A DNA stretch of 64,000 nt from Streptomyces dengpaensis (GTDB taxonomy: Bacteria > Actinomycetota > Actinomycetes > Streptomycetales > Streptomycetaceae): the NCBI RefSeq assembly GCF_002946835.1, contig NZ_CP026652.1:1-64000 (forward strand), given 5' to 3'. A program made the position numbers and the translations under genes. Below the pieces are notes generated by a model, which saw only the letters and a list, made by a program, of their open reading frames with translations, made no database searches and was not told the origin of the DNA. Shown here in pieces: positions 17,406 to 25,933 of the stretch. Numbering within the stretch: the first letter of the stretch is position 1; every line of letters starts with the position of its first letter.

Positions 17406-18653
17406 ACACCCCACCAGGCACAAAAGATGCGCCGTCCGGCCGACACCCGCCAACGACCGACCGGCTGCCTGGTGTCGCGGCACCTACGGACGCCGAGGCC
17501 CCTCGCGCAGGACCAGTCGGTGACCACCTGGGACGGCTTCCATGCCTTCGCCACCACACCCGCAGCGGCCCCTCCCCCGCCCGGAGCGCCGCCCGCAGCC
17601 TCGCCGAACGCCTCGCCTACCACTCGCGGTTCGTCACCGTACGCACACCGGCCATCGACACCCTCGCCAAGAACGTGCGCACCCTGATGATCCTCGGCCG
17701 CCACCAGACCGTCACCGCACGGCCCTCCCTCATCGTCACCGGCCCCGCCGGCGCCGGGAAAACCACCGCCCTGCTGCAGGTCGGCCGCGTCTGCCACCTC
17801 GCCCACACCCGACGCCACGGCCCCACAGCCACAGCCGGACACGTCCCCGTCGCCTACGTCCTGGTCCCGCCCGCCGCCACCGCCAAAACCCTCGCCCTCG
17901 AATTCGCCCGCTACCTCGGCATCCCCGCCACCACCCGCATGTCCCAGGCCCAGATCACCAGCGCCGTCTGCCACACCTACACAGCCGCCCACGTCGAACT
18001 GGTCATGATCGACGAAATCCACCGCCTCAACCCCGCACCACCACCGGCGCCCAGACCGCCGACTGGATCAAAGACCTCACCGAACGCATCGGCGCCACCT
18101 TCATCTACGCCGGCATCGACGTCACCACCACACCCCTGTTCACCGGCGTCCGCGGCGCCCAACTCGCCGGCCGCGCCTCCCTCATCGACTGCGCCGCCTT
18201 CCCCGCCCGCCTCGGCGAGGCAGAGCCCTTCCGCGACCTCATCACCGCCATGGAAAACGCACTCGACCTACGCCACCACAAACCCGGCACCCTCCCCCAC
18301 CTGGCCCCTACCTCCACGAGCGCACCGCCGGACGCATCGGCAGCCTCGCCCGCCTCATCCGCCAGGCCGCCATCACCGCCATCAGCGACGGCACCGAACG
18401 CATCACCAAAACCACCCTCGACGCCATCCGCCTGGACCACCTCGCCGAACAACACCACCGCCCCCGTAAGGGCGGGAACGCAGCACCCCGTGAACCAGGC
18501 CCATGCCGCAACCCTCGCGCAGCGCGTGGTCGCAGATGGGACGGCCGGCCGGGGGCGCCTCACCCCGGCGGGGGTCCCTCCGGGGTGGACGGCCCGGCTG
18601 TCAACCGGCCTTTTCGACCGTGGCGGTGTCTATCCACCTCGCCAAGATGCTGA
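17399..18653 (+). pseudogene. tniB: TniB-like AAA+ ATPase, multiple frameshifts
   Basis: The ATG overlaps the tniA stop. Walker A (VTGPAGAGKTTALLQVGR) and Walker B (VELVMIDEIHRLN) are in one frame. The N-terminal signature TWDGFHAFATTP is in another, the sensor part (ERIGATFIYAGIDVTT) in a third after a shift near 18030, and PYLHERTAGRIGSLARLIR after one more near 18300. At least four indels are needed, so no functional ATPase is made. TniB links TniQ to the transposase and regulates target immunity. The coding strand is extremely C-rich. Confidence 0.72.
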
Positions 18654-19355
18654 AAGCGGCGAGCTGCTCCAGGGCCTCGTTCTCTTGAAGTTCCTCGTCC
18701 TCTTCGTGGGCGATGGGGTTCCGGATGGCCGCATACACGCCCCGCGCGTAGTTCCCGGCACCGTCGTGACGGTTGCGGAACGTATCGCCTCCGTCGTTCG
18801 CACTCAGGCGCAGACGAGGGTGCCCGCAACGGGTGCGTTGGTAGAGAAGGCGTCGGACAGGAGCTTGGCTTCCGAAGCATCCCTGCGCTCGAGCTTCGCC
18901 TGAGCCTGGGCGTTCACCGCCCTCGCAGCAGCTCCGACCGCTTCACGGAAGTGGCCGCTGCCCCACAAGCCCTGCACGCTGCCCCAGACCCATGGATGCA
19001 GCGTGGACGCATCGAGCTGGGGCGCACCACTGCCAAGGTTCTCCTGCAGCTCCTGCTCCGCCTCCAGCAGGGCGATCGCACGGTGCGCCGCCTCACGATG
19101 GCGCCACATCGGCTGCCTCGCGGCCTCCTCCCACTCCGCGGTTCGCCAGACAGGCAGCACACGGTCCAAAATCTGCTCCACAATCTGCGCCGCAGCCTGC
19201 ACCTCCGCCTTGGGCTGATCGAACTTGTAGCCCCAAAAACCAACGGTGTTCGGGGCGTCCGGCACGTACGTCACCGGGCAGTGACGAGGAAAGCCTTCAG
19301 CTTTGCGATGGCCCAGTCCTTGTTCATCTGCGTCATGAACCAGATGCTGCCCCAC
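18601..19355 (-). pseudogene. TIGR02391-type (Ymh-like) protein, frameshifted
   Basis: The first frame carries DASTLHPWVWGSVQGLWGSG and REAVGAAARAVN with LLSDAFSTNAPVAGT, then stops at 18804. The missing C-terminus, ARGVYAAIRNPIAHE with LAAFSILARWIDTATVEK, continues in another frame to a TGA at 18601. This is the usual order of the TIGR02391 family (HP...GH..AV..., then RNPxAH). The family often occurs near defence genes but has no settled function. The start is uncertain. Confidence 0.62.
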
Positions 19356-19406
19356 GCCACCGACAACGCCCCTGTCCGCAGAACCGCAGCGTGCCCTCCG
19401 CAGGGT

Positions 19407-19990
19407 CTACGTGCCAGCCTGCGACTTGAACCGCCATACGGCGTGCTCCAGTCCGCCGGGTTCGTGCCCGAGAACAGCGGCAGCCTCTTCGTACGCGGCC
19501 CGCAGCTCCTCGTACCGCAGACCCGCGACACCGGCATCCACCGCGAAGTCACGCAGGTGTACGTCCACTGCAACCTGCGACCGACCGACGAGGTTGCCGA
19601 TGTAGTCGACGCTCTTCGGCCCCACCCCTTTCACCGCGCGCAGAGCGGCGCGATTGTCCTGGTGGTCGAGCCACACATGGAGGTCGTCCGGGTATCAACA
19701 CCTCGGGCGACCAGCAATTCGGTGATGGCGTGGGCCGTCGCGACCCTGCTCGGGGCGTTGAAGTCCATGGCGGCGGCAAGGTCTTCCGCAGCGATCCGTG
19801 CCTGAAAGCCGCGGACTGTGACGGCATCAGGCCACACCGACTGCAGCCGGAGAAGCCGCGGCCGGATAGTCGATCGGTACGGCCGCCGCGCATGGAAGCT
19901 GGCATCGCAGATGACAGCGCCCATGTGCGTCCAGCCACCGGGCGAGTGGAATGGGCCGTCACCGAGGACAGACCGAACGTAGTCCGCGAG
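19407..19990 (-). pseudogene. Helix-hairpin-helix (DNA glycosylase-like) protein, frameshifted
   Basis: Two frames join near 19660. The N-terminal part reads VICDASFHARRPYRSTIRPR and AAEDLAAAMDFNAPSRVA. The C-terminal part has VKGVGPKSVDYIGNLVG, a helix-hairpin-helix with G-x-G-P-K, then VAVDVHLRDFAVDAGV and GGLEHAVWRF. This matches the general layout of HhH-GPD-like hypothetical proteins in actinomycetes. No start codon is found after the upstream TAG, so it is broken at both ends. Confidence 0.6.
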
Positions 19991-20138
19991 CAGCTAAGCA
20001 GGTCTAGGAGTGGACATGCACCCAATGATCGTGCCCTGGTCCACCGCGCGTGCCGAGACCGAACATTGGAAGGCGCAGCTGACACAGTGGCGGACGATCC
20101 GTCTGCCGCCGCCAGCGGTCAGCGTCGCGCATACAGCC

Positions 20139-20789
20139 TCAGCTGCCGACGGTGCGGCCTGTCTGCGCCCAACGGCCGTCCGGAGTGACCCCGAAGCTCA
20201 GTCGCCAAGGCTTGTGCCCCTCAGCTTCGCAGTCGGCCCACAGCCTGATCGTCGCGTCCTGGTACTGCTGCCGCCAACGTTCTTCACCATCAGCGCCTTC
20301 GTACCAAGTCGGCTTTGCAGAAGGGTCAAGGGCCAGCCTGGTGCGGTCGCCTGCTTCCAGTGGGAATGGTGCGTTACTCCGACCGAGTCGGTCAGCACCG
20401 TCGATGCCGGGCCGGAACCGGTAGGGACCCCAGATGATCCCTGCGATCTCGTCAGGCGTCGGACCGCCGGCAAGGCTGAGCACCCGGGAACGGTCGAAGT
20501 CGTCACGGATGGTGAGTCGTACGCTGAGTCGGCCCAGTTGGGCCGGCCCATCAAAGCGGACGTAGAGCAGCCCATCCGACTGCTCCAGTTTCAGCCGGAG
20601 CTGCGGAGTCAGAGCGTTGTGCCAGCGGTCCCTCTCGATCTGAGCAACGGATGCCGCGGTGTCGTTTGCCTGACGTGAGGCCTGCCAAGCACCGAACGCA
20701 GCGAGCCCGCTGAACGCGGCTGCAAGGGCCGCGATGGATGTGTCTGCAATGCCCATGCGGGACTGTAACCCAGCTGGAGTAGCAGCCAT
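20139..20789 (-). CDS. Hypothetical membrane-anchored protein
   Basis: The product is about 216 residues. The start is uncertain: ATG at 20789 or 20757, neither with a strong ribosome site. A single N-terminal hydrophobic segment (SIAALAAAFSGLAAFGAW) is followed by a soluble domain with IERDRWHNALTPQLRLKLEQ and GRLSVRLTIRDDFD, a style seen in many single-pass actinobacterial proteins of unknown role. Its neighbours are decayed genes, so it may be a surviving passenger. Confidence 0.55.
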   Translation of the reverse strand: MAATPAGLQSRMGIADTSIAALAAAFSGLAAFGAWQASRQANDTAASVAQIERDRWHNALTPQLRLKLEQSDGLLYVRFDGPAQLGRLSVRLTIRDDFDRSRVLSLAGGPTPDEIAGIIWGPYRFRPGIDGADRLGRSNAPFPLEAGDRTRLALDPSAKPTWYEGADGEERWRQQYQDATIRLWADCEAEGHKPWRLSFGVTPDGRWAQTGRTVGS

Positions 20790-20794
20790 CAGGC

Positions 20795-21100
20795 GCACCA
20801 CTACACCCACAGGAAACTCAAGATCATTCCCACCCAACTACAAGACCCCAGGCCAACCACCCGAACACCCAAACCGAACACCCCAGCAGGCCAACCCACT
20901 TACACCCGACAGGGACCGCTCCCCCACCTCAAAATCCCAACTGGAAAACGGGACACCAGACCAGAACAGCCACGCCCCCTGAAGATCACTGCTCCGTCAC
21001 AGCGGTCCCTCGCTGGGCTCTCTCAATCTCCTCTGCGTACGCGCTGCCCGTCCTCCGGACCCTTCCCGGCATGGCCCGCTTCAGGTGAGTGCCGGTACCA
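20795..21100. other. Intergenic, strongly G-poor on the plus strand
   Basis: From about 20795 to 20985 the plus strand is dominated by C and A with few G or T. No gene or repeat is recognised. The stretch lies upstream of the minus-strand hypothetical gene. Confidence 0.5.
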
Positions 21101-21147
21101 AAGCGCCCTGTCCCTGGCAGCTGGGATGCCAGGGACAGGGCGCTTTA
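21101..21147. terminator. Strong stem-loop terminator
   Basis: A perfect 20-bp stem (21101-21120 with 21128-21147) closes a 7-nt loop. It lies 8 nt past the original stop of the toxin relic at 21155. Confidence 0.8.
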
Positions 21148-21154
21148 CGGCGGG

Positions 21155-21412
21155 TCAGGCCTCCACGTAGGCGACGACGACAACAGTACGCAGGGCGGTG
21201 AGCTAATAGATGACACGGACGTCGTCGACGGCGTACTCGCGTAGTTCGGGGTGGGAGTCGGGAATTGGGCTGCCGAGGTCCGGGGCGACGGACAGTGCGG
21301 TCAGGGCGCGGTCCAGGGCGTGGATCTCGGCTTCGTCGGTGATGGCCTCGATCTGCTTGGCGGCGGAGTCGGTGAAGAAGATCCGTGCGCGTCCGCGGGC
21401 TTGCTGGGCCAT
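21155..21412 (-). pseudogene. RelE/ParE-like toxin, nonsense-truncated
   Basis: The first 69 codons read like a RelE/ParE-type toxin (AAKQIEAITDEAEIHALDRA and ELREYAVDDVRVIY). The next codon is TAG, but the frame continues with LTALRTVVVVAYVEA and a TGA at 21155, the expected C-terminal strands of the fold. One base change therefore truncates it before its last two strands. It overlaps the antitoxin relic by TGATG. Confidence 0.6.
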
Positions 21413-21585
21413 CAGGCGACGTGCCCCCGCTGGGCGTGGAGCTGGGGTGAGCCTGGCCTCGCGCAGTTCCTCCCAGGGGACGCAGTCCTCGATGGCAGGC
21501 AGGCCGTTGGCGGCGATGTCCTCCAGGACGGCGGCAACCTGGTCGGCCTGCTGGCGTTTGCGGGCGGCGTACGCGCGTTGTCACC
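21412..21585 (-). pseudogene. Antitoxin remnant, truncated and frameshifted
   Basis: The frame YAARKRQQADQVAAVLEDI with LPAIEDCVPWEELREARLT is followed by a shift in an ACCCCAG run, after which QLHAQRGHVA ends in TGA overlapping the toxin ATG. Removing one C restores a single frame. The N-terminus is lost at about 21585. With the nonsense codon in the toxin, both halves of the module are dead. Confidence 0.5.
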
Positions 21586-21772
21586 GAAGATTGGTGACCA
21601 GCAGATTCGTGCCATCGAACTTTGAGTGACGGTGCCACGCCCCCTCACAGGGGGCGGCGACTGCGGTCGGCGCCAAGCGGGTGACACGGCCGCTGCACTT
21701 CCCGGCTCGGCAGAGTTTTCTCTGGTGAGATACCGACAGATCTCCGAATATCTCGCAGAAAAGAGTCGACTC

Positions 21773-22726
21773 GTGGCTGAGCACATCCTTGAGCCGGAGG
21801 CGCAGGAGTTCGCGGACGCGACTGCCAGCCCGCCCTTCCTGTACGAACTCGGTCCAGAAGGCGCCCGCAAGGTGCTCGACGACGTTCAGGCCGCGCCGGT
21901 CGCTAAGCTCGAGGTCGGCGAGGACAAGTGGTTCACGGTGCCGGCCGAGGTGGGCGACGTCCGAGTCCGCCTCATTAAGCCGCTGGGAGCCGCAGGCCCC
22001 CTGCCCGTCATCCTGTACATCCACGGAGGCGGGTGGGTCCTCGGCAACTCGGGCACCCACGACCGGCTCATCCGCGAACTGTGCGACGGCGCCAAGGCCG
22101 CGATCGCCTTCGTCGAGTACGACCGCTCGCCCGAGGCTCACTATCCCGTGGCGATCGAGCAGGCGTACGCGACCGCGCAGTGGATCACCAAGAACGGGGC
22201 GAGCGAAGGCCTCGACACCAGCCGCATGGCGGTGGCCGGCGACTCGGTCGGGGGGAACATGACGGCCGCCGTGGCGATCATGGCCACCCAGCGGGGCGAC
22301 GTGAGCTTCGTGCACCAGTCGATGTACTACCCAGTCACGGACGCCGCCCAGGACACCGCAAGCTATCAGGAGTTCGCCGACGGCCCGTTCCTCACAGCCA
22401 GGGCCATGGCGTGGTTCTGGGACTCCTACAGCCCCGACCACGAGCAGCGCAACGAAATCACGGCCTCACCGCTGCGCGCCACGCTGGACGACCTTCGCGA
22501 CCTGCCCCCGGCCTTCGTGATCGTCGACGAAAACGACGTCCTCCGCGACGAGGGCGAGGCCTACGCTGCCAAGCTCACCCAGGCCGGCGTCCCGACTACG
22601 AGTGTTCGCTACAACGGCATCATCCACGACTTCATGATGCTCAACCCGGTCCGCTCCACCAAGGCCACAACGGCAGCCATCGAACAAGCCATCCATGTCC
22701 TGCGAAAAGCACTCGGCACCCTCTAG
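21773..22726 (+). CDS. Alpha/beta hydrolase (HSL/esterase family)
   Basis: The product is about 317 residues from the GTG at 21773; a GTG at 21725 is also possible. Motifs: oxyanion hole HGGGWVLG, nucleophile elbow GDSVGGNM, acid in VIVDENDVLRDEGEAYA and catalytic His in GIIHDFMML. Family members are carboxylesterases or acetyl esterases acting on short-chain esters. The TAG stop is formed by the TA target of the IS630 insertion plus the first base of the element, so the original C-terminus may have been slightly different. Homologues as I remember them end near the same point. Confidence 0.85.
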   Translation: MAEHILEPEAQEFADATASPPFLYELGPEGARKVLDDVQAAPVAKLEVGEDKWFTVPAEVGDVRVRLIKPLGAAGPLPVILYIHGGGWVLGNSGTHDRLIRELCDGAKAAIAFVEYDRSPEAHYPVAIEQAYATAQWITKNGASEGLDTSRMAVAGDSVGGNMTAAVAIMATQRGDVSFVHQSMYYPVTDAAQDTASYQEFADGPFLTARAMAWFWDSYSPDHEQRNEITASPLRATLDDLRDLPPAFVIVDENDVLRDEGEAYAAKLTQAGVPTTSVRYNGIIHDFMMLNPVRSTKATTAAIEQAIHVLRKALGTL

Positions 22727-23962
22727 TGCTGTGACCGCATAGGTTCGCCGGTTGGGTCAGGCCGCGTCGGCGAGGGGGCGTCCGCCCCAGCGGATGCCTT
22801 TCTCGCTGCGGATGCGGGCGCGTTCTTTGCGTTGGGCGGCCAGGACGTCGGGGTGGCGGGCGTTGGTGTTGCGCCAGCGCAGGTATGCGTGCAGCTCACG
22901 GGTCTGGACTGTGTGGTTCGGATGGTGGGAGTTGGCCAGGGTGAACTGCCGCAGTGGCCCGAAGTGCGCCTCGATCGGGTTGGCCCAGGAGGCGTTGGTC
23001 GGGGTGAAGCACAGCTCGACCTTGTTCCTCTGCGCCCACCGGCGGATCTTCGTGCCCTTGTGCGCGGAGAGGTTGTCCAGGATCACGTAGATCGGGGCGC
23101 CGTCCGGGCGGGCGGCCCGGACGGACTTGAGTGCGGCCAGGCTGTTGGCCGCTCCCTTGCGACGGCGGTTGACGCCCCACAAGGTGTCGTCGCCGATCGA
23201 GTAGCAGCCGTGGAAGTAGGTGACGCCGTGGGTGCGGTGGTAGGTCGCCGGGACTCGGTCGGGGCGGCCCTGCCCGGCCCAGCAGGCTCCCCCGGTGGGG
23301 CGGATGCCCAGCGGGCCGAACTCGTCAAAAGCGAATACGCGGTCGGGGAAGTTCTCCAGGACGTACTCGATCCGGTCGAGCTTGGCGTCGCGCTCAGGGT
23401 CGGTGGACTCCTTCCAGGTCTTGGTCCGCTGGAAGGTCACGCCGCGGCGGGCGAGCAGGCCGCGTAAGGTCTCGCGGCCGATTCGGATCACCCGGCCGTG
23501 GACTTTGCGCAGGTAGGCGACGAGTTTGCGCAGCGACCAGCGGGTGAAGGGCTGGCCGAGCTTGGCGGGGCGGGTGGTGGCCGTCTGGATGACGAAGTTC
23601 TCGTCGTCAGGGCTGAGCAGGCGGGGACGGCCTCCCGCCCATTGAGGGTCCAGGCAGGCCAGGCCGATCTCGTTGAACCGGTGGATCACATCGCGCACGG
23701 TGTCGTCGTCGGCCTGCACCAGCTGGGCGATCACCGGCACACGGTTCCCGCCGGCCGAGGCCAGCAGCATCATCGCCCGCCGATAGCGCACCGAACTCGT
23801 ACTGCCACGGCGCACGATCTGCTGCAGACGCCGCCCCTCCTGGTCGGTCAGTCTGCGCACACGGACAGGCTCAGCCACCACGCCTCCAGCGATCAGATCG
23901 GATGTCACCGCACATCCAACCGCCACGACCACCAACCCGGCGAACCTATGCGGTCACAGCAC
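22726..23962 (-). mobile_element. IS630-family insertion sequence, complete
   Basis: The element is 1237 bp with perfect terminal repeats of at least 26 bp starting GTGCTGTGACCGCATAGGTT. It is flanked by TA on both sides (22724-22725 and 23963-23964), the target duplication typical of IS630/Tc1-mariner elements. One transposase gene fills it. The same ends recur around 55449-56477 in a derivative that lacks a transposase. Confidence 0.93.
22757..23935 (-). CDS. IS630-family transposase
   Basis: The product is up to 392 residues; a GTG at 23908 or 23881 may be the true start. Two N-terminal HTH units (VPVIAQLVQADDDTVRDVI and TRWSLRKLVAYLRKVHG) precede a DDE core with first Asp in VFAFDEFGPLG, second in PIYVILDNLSAHKG and the final acidic residue in ASWANPIEAHFGPLR. 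The frame is intact, so this copy may be active. It could also mobilise the transposase-less derivative at 55449-56477. Confidence 0.93.
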   Translation of the reverse strand: MVVVAVGCAVTSDLIAGGVVAEPVRVRRLTDQEGRRLQQIVRRGSTSSVRYRRAMMLLASAGGNRVPVIAQLVQADDDTVRDVIHRFNEIGLACLDPQWAGGRPRLLSPDDENFVIQTATTRPAKLGQPFTRWSLRKLVAYLRKVHGRVIRIGRETLRGLLARRGVTFQRTKTWKESTDPERDAKLDRIEYVLENFPDRVFAFDEFGPLGIRPTGGACWAGQGRPDRVPATYHRTHGVTYFHGCYSIGDDTLWGVNRRRKGAANSLAALKSVRAARPDGAPIYVILDNLSAHKGTKIRRWAQRNKVELCFTPTNASWANPIEAHFGPLRQFTLANSHHPNHTVQTRELHAYLRWRNTNARHPDVLAAQRKERARIRSEKGIRWGGRPLADAA

Positions 23963-23964
23963 TA

Positions 23965-24263
23965 GCCCTGGATTTCGCACGTTGGGATTCACTCCGTCGT
24001 TCAGCGAGGTTGGGCTGGATCGATCTTGAGTAGTTCGAGCAGGCGGACCTGGATCTGCTCGGGGATGAGGATCTTGGGTGGTGAGCCGTCGTGGGCGGAC
24101 AGGTAGCGGATCCTGCTGAGCGCGAAGAAGATCAGGCGCCCGGTGGGCTTCACGGTCCGGTTGTCGAAGGCGTAGAAGCCGACGAGGCCGGTGGCCCGGA
24201 GCAGGTGTGGGTGCCGAAAACCCCATCCATGGCCTTTGACCTGCAGATTGTCGTGAAAGGCCA
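23965..24263. other. Stretch without a confident gene
   Basis: A 91-codon minus-strand frame (24001-24276) has some protein-like composition (VGFYAFDNRTVKPTGRLIFF) but I do not recognise it, and it overlaps the start of the next transposase. It may be a fragment of another element. Confidence 0.4.
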
Positions 24264-25370
24264 GTGCTGGCCGCATGGGCGTGTCAGGTACTGCCCTACC
24301 TCGCCGTGTCGAGCGTGTTCGCCCTCATCCGGCTGCTGCCGATGGGCGCTGTGGACAAGGACATCGAGATCTTGACGCTGCGCCACCAGTTGGCTGTCCT
24401 GCAGCGGCAGATCGACAGGCCACGCGTAACACGGGCGGACCGCGCTTTCCTGGCCGCGCTCCTCCACCGGCTCCCCAGGCCCAAGCTGCGGCAGCTGTAC
24501 CTGATCGTCTCGCCGGAGACGGTGCTGAGGTGGCACCGGGACCTCATGCGCCGTCGCCACGGGGCTGCCTCTCGCCGCAGGCGCTCTGGCAGGCCGCCGA
24601 CCCGTCGCTCCATCCAGGCCCTCGTCCTGCGCTTGGCCCGCGAGAACAACTCCTGGGGGTATCGGCGTGTCCACGGTGAACTCGCCGTGCTCGGCATCAA
24701 GGTGGCACCCTCCACGGTCTGGGAGATCCTACGAGCGCACGGGATCGAGCCGGCGCCCGAACGCGCCCGTCAGACCTGGGCCGCGTTCCTGCGTGGCCAG
24801 GCCCACGCGATCCTGGCCTGCGACTTCTTCACCGTCACTACCCTGAACGGCGCGACCCTTTACGTCTTCGCCGTCATCGAGCACGCCAACCGCCGCATCC
24901 GCATTCTCGGCGCGACCGCCCACCCCACCGCCGGCTGGGTCACCCAAGCCGCGAGGAACCTCGTCATGGACCTCCAGGACGCCGGCGCCACCATCACACA
25001 CCTGATCAGGGACCGCGACAGCAAGTTCACCCGCGCATTCGACTCCGTCTTCGAGGACGAAGGCATCGAGATCGTCACCACCGGCATCCGCGTGCCCCGC
25101 ATGAACTCGATCACGGAACGCTGGGTACAGACCTGCCGACACGAACTCCTCGACCGCACCTTGATCTGGAACCAGGCCCACCTGCTCCACGCGCTCGGCG
25201 AGTTTGAGTCCTTCCACAACCAGCATCGGCCTCACCGCACCCTGCACAGCGCGGCACCCCTGCGGCCGCTCCCCGAACCGATCACCGAACCGGACCGGTT
25301 CGACCGCCTCGACATCCACCGACATGACCGACTCGGCGGCCTCCTCCACGAGTACGCACACGCGGCCTGA
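24264..25370 (+). CDS. Integrase-core (DDE) transposase
   Basis: The product has 368 residues from a GTG. An N-terminal helical part (VDKDIEILTLRHQLAVLQRQ) and HTH region (RENNSWGYRRVHGELAVLG) lead into an rve-type core: Asp in ILACDFFTVTTL, Asp in THLIRDRDSKFTRAF and Glu in MNSITERWVQTCRHELLDR. This is the integrase core domain transposase common in Streptomyces. Its downstream edge abuts an IS6-family fragment, suggesting insertion into it. Terminal repeats were not identified. Confidence 0.88.
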   Translation: MLAAWACQVLPYLAVSSVFALIRLLPMGAVDKDIEILTLRHQLAVLQRQIDRPRVTRADRAFLAALLHRLPRPKLRQLYLIVSPETVLRWHRDLMRRRHGAASRRRRSGRPPTRRSIQALVLRLARENNSWGYRRVHGELAVLGIKVAPSTVWEILRAHGIEPAPERARQTWAAFLRGQAHAILACDFFTVTTLNGATLYVFAVIEHANRRIRILGATAHPTAGWVTQAARNLVMDLQDAGATITHLIRDRDSKFTRAFDSVFEDEGIEIVTTGIRVPRMNSITERWVQTCRHELLDRTLIWNQAHLLHALGEFESFHNQHRPHRTLHSAAPLRPLPEPITEPDRFDRLDIHRHDRLGGLLHEYAHAA

Positions 25371-25385
25371 CCAGCGCGGACGTAA

Positions 25386-25846
25386 TAATCGGCACCCGCA
25401 ACCTGTGGCGGGCCGTCGACCAGGACGGCAACGTCCTGGACATCCTCGGGCAGAACCGGCGGGACAAGACCGCCGCACGGCGTTTCTTCCGCCGCCTGAT
25501 GAAGAAGACCCGGGCGGTGCCCAGGGTGATCGTCACGGACAAAGCTCCGCTCCTACGGCGCCGCCCACCGCGAGGTCACGCCCTCGGTCGAACACCGCTC
25601 CCACAAAGGCCTGAACAACCGGGCCGAGAACAGCCACCAGCCGACAAGGCAGCGTGAAGGTGCGATGAAGGGCTTCCGCAGTACCGGTGGGGCGCAGCGG
25701 TTCCTGTCCGCGTTCAGCGGCATCTCACCCGACCTCCGGCCCCACCGCCACCTGATGAGCGCACCCGACTACCGAGCCGAGATGACCATCCGCTTCGCGA
25801 TCTGGGACCAGATCACCGGCTCTGCCGGCCGGCCCACCACGGCCTG
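25386..25846 (+). pseudogene. IS6-family transposase, 3' fragment
   Basis: The fragment begins mid-protein at NLWRAVDQDGNVLDILGQN and continues with AARRFFRRLMKKTRAVPRVI. One extra A near 25544 shifts the frame before YGAAHREVTPSVEHRSHK, then NRAENSHQPTRQREGAMKG and the usual C-terminus follow. The first half of the gene is missing, replaced by the integrase-core element. Its last 100 bp and downstream flank recur at 29410-29578. Confidence 0.8.
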
Positions 25847-25925
25847 AACACAGGCCCGGACCGCGGGCCCACCATGCCCCGACGAGCCATCAGACACGTG
25901 CACACCCAACAACGTGACAGCGCCC
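25745..25925 (+). repeat. IS6-type end, copy 1
   Basis: This holds the 3' coding end of the IS6-family gene plus its flank (motif GACCATCCGCTTCGC, then CCGCGGGCCCACCATGCC and CACCCAACAACGTGACA). A close copy in the same orientation lies at 29410-29578, so the regulator gene at 25934-28903 sits between direct repeats. Confidence 0.7.
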
Positions 25926-25933
25926 CCTGGGGC

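Noticed and set aside
24001..24276. 91-codon minus-strand frame before the integrase-core transposase
   Set aside because: Composition is protein-like, but no motif is recognised and it overlaps the next gene. Left as unexplained.
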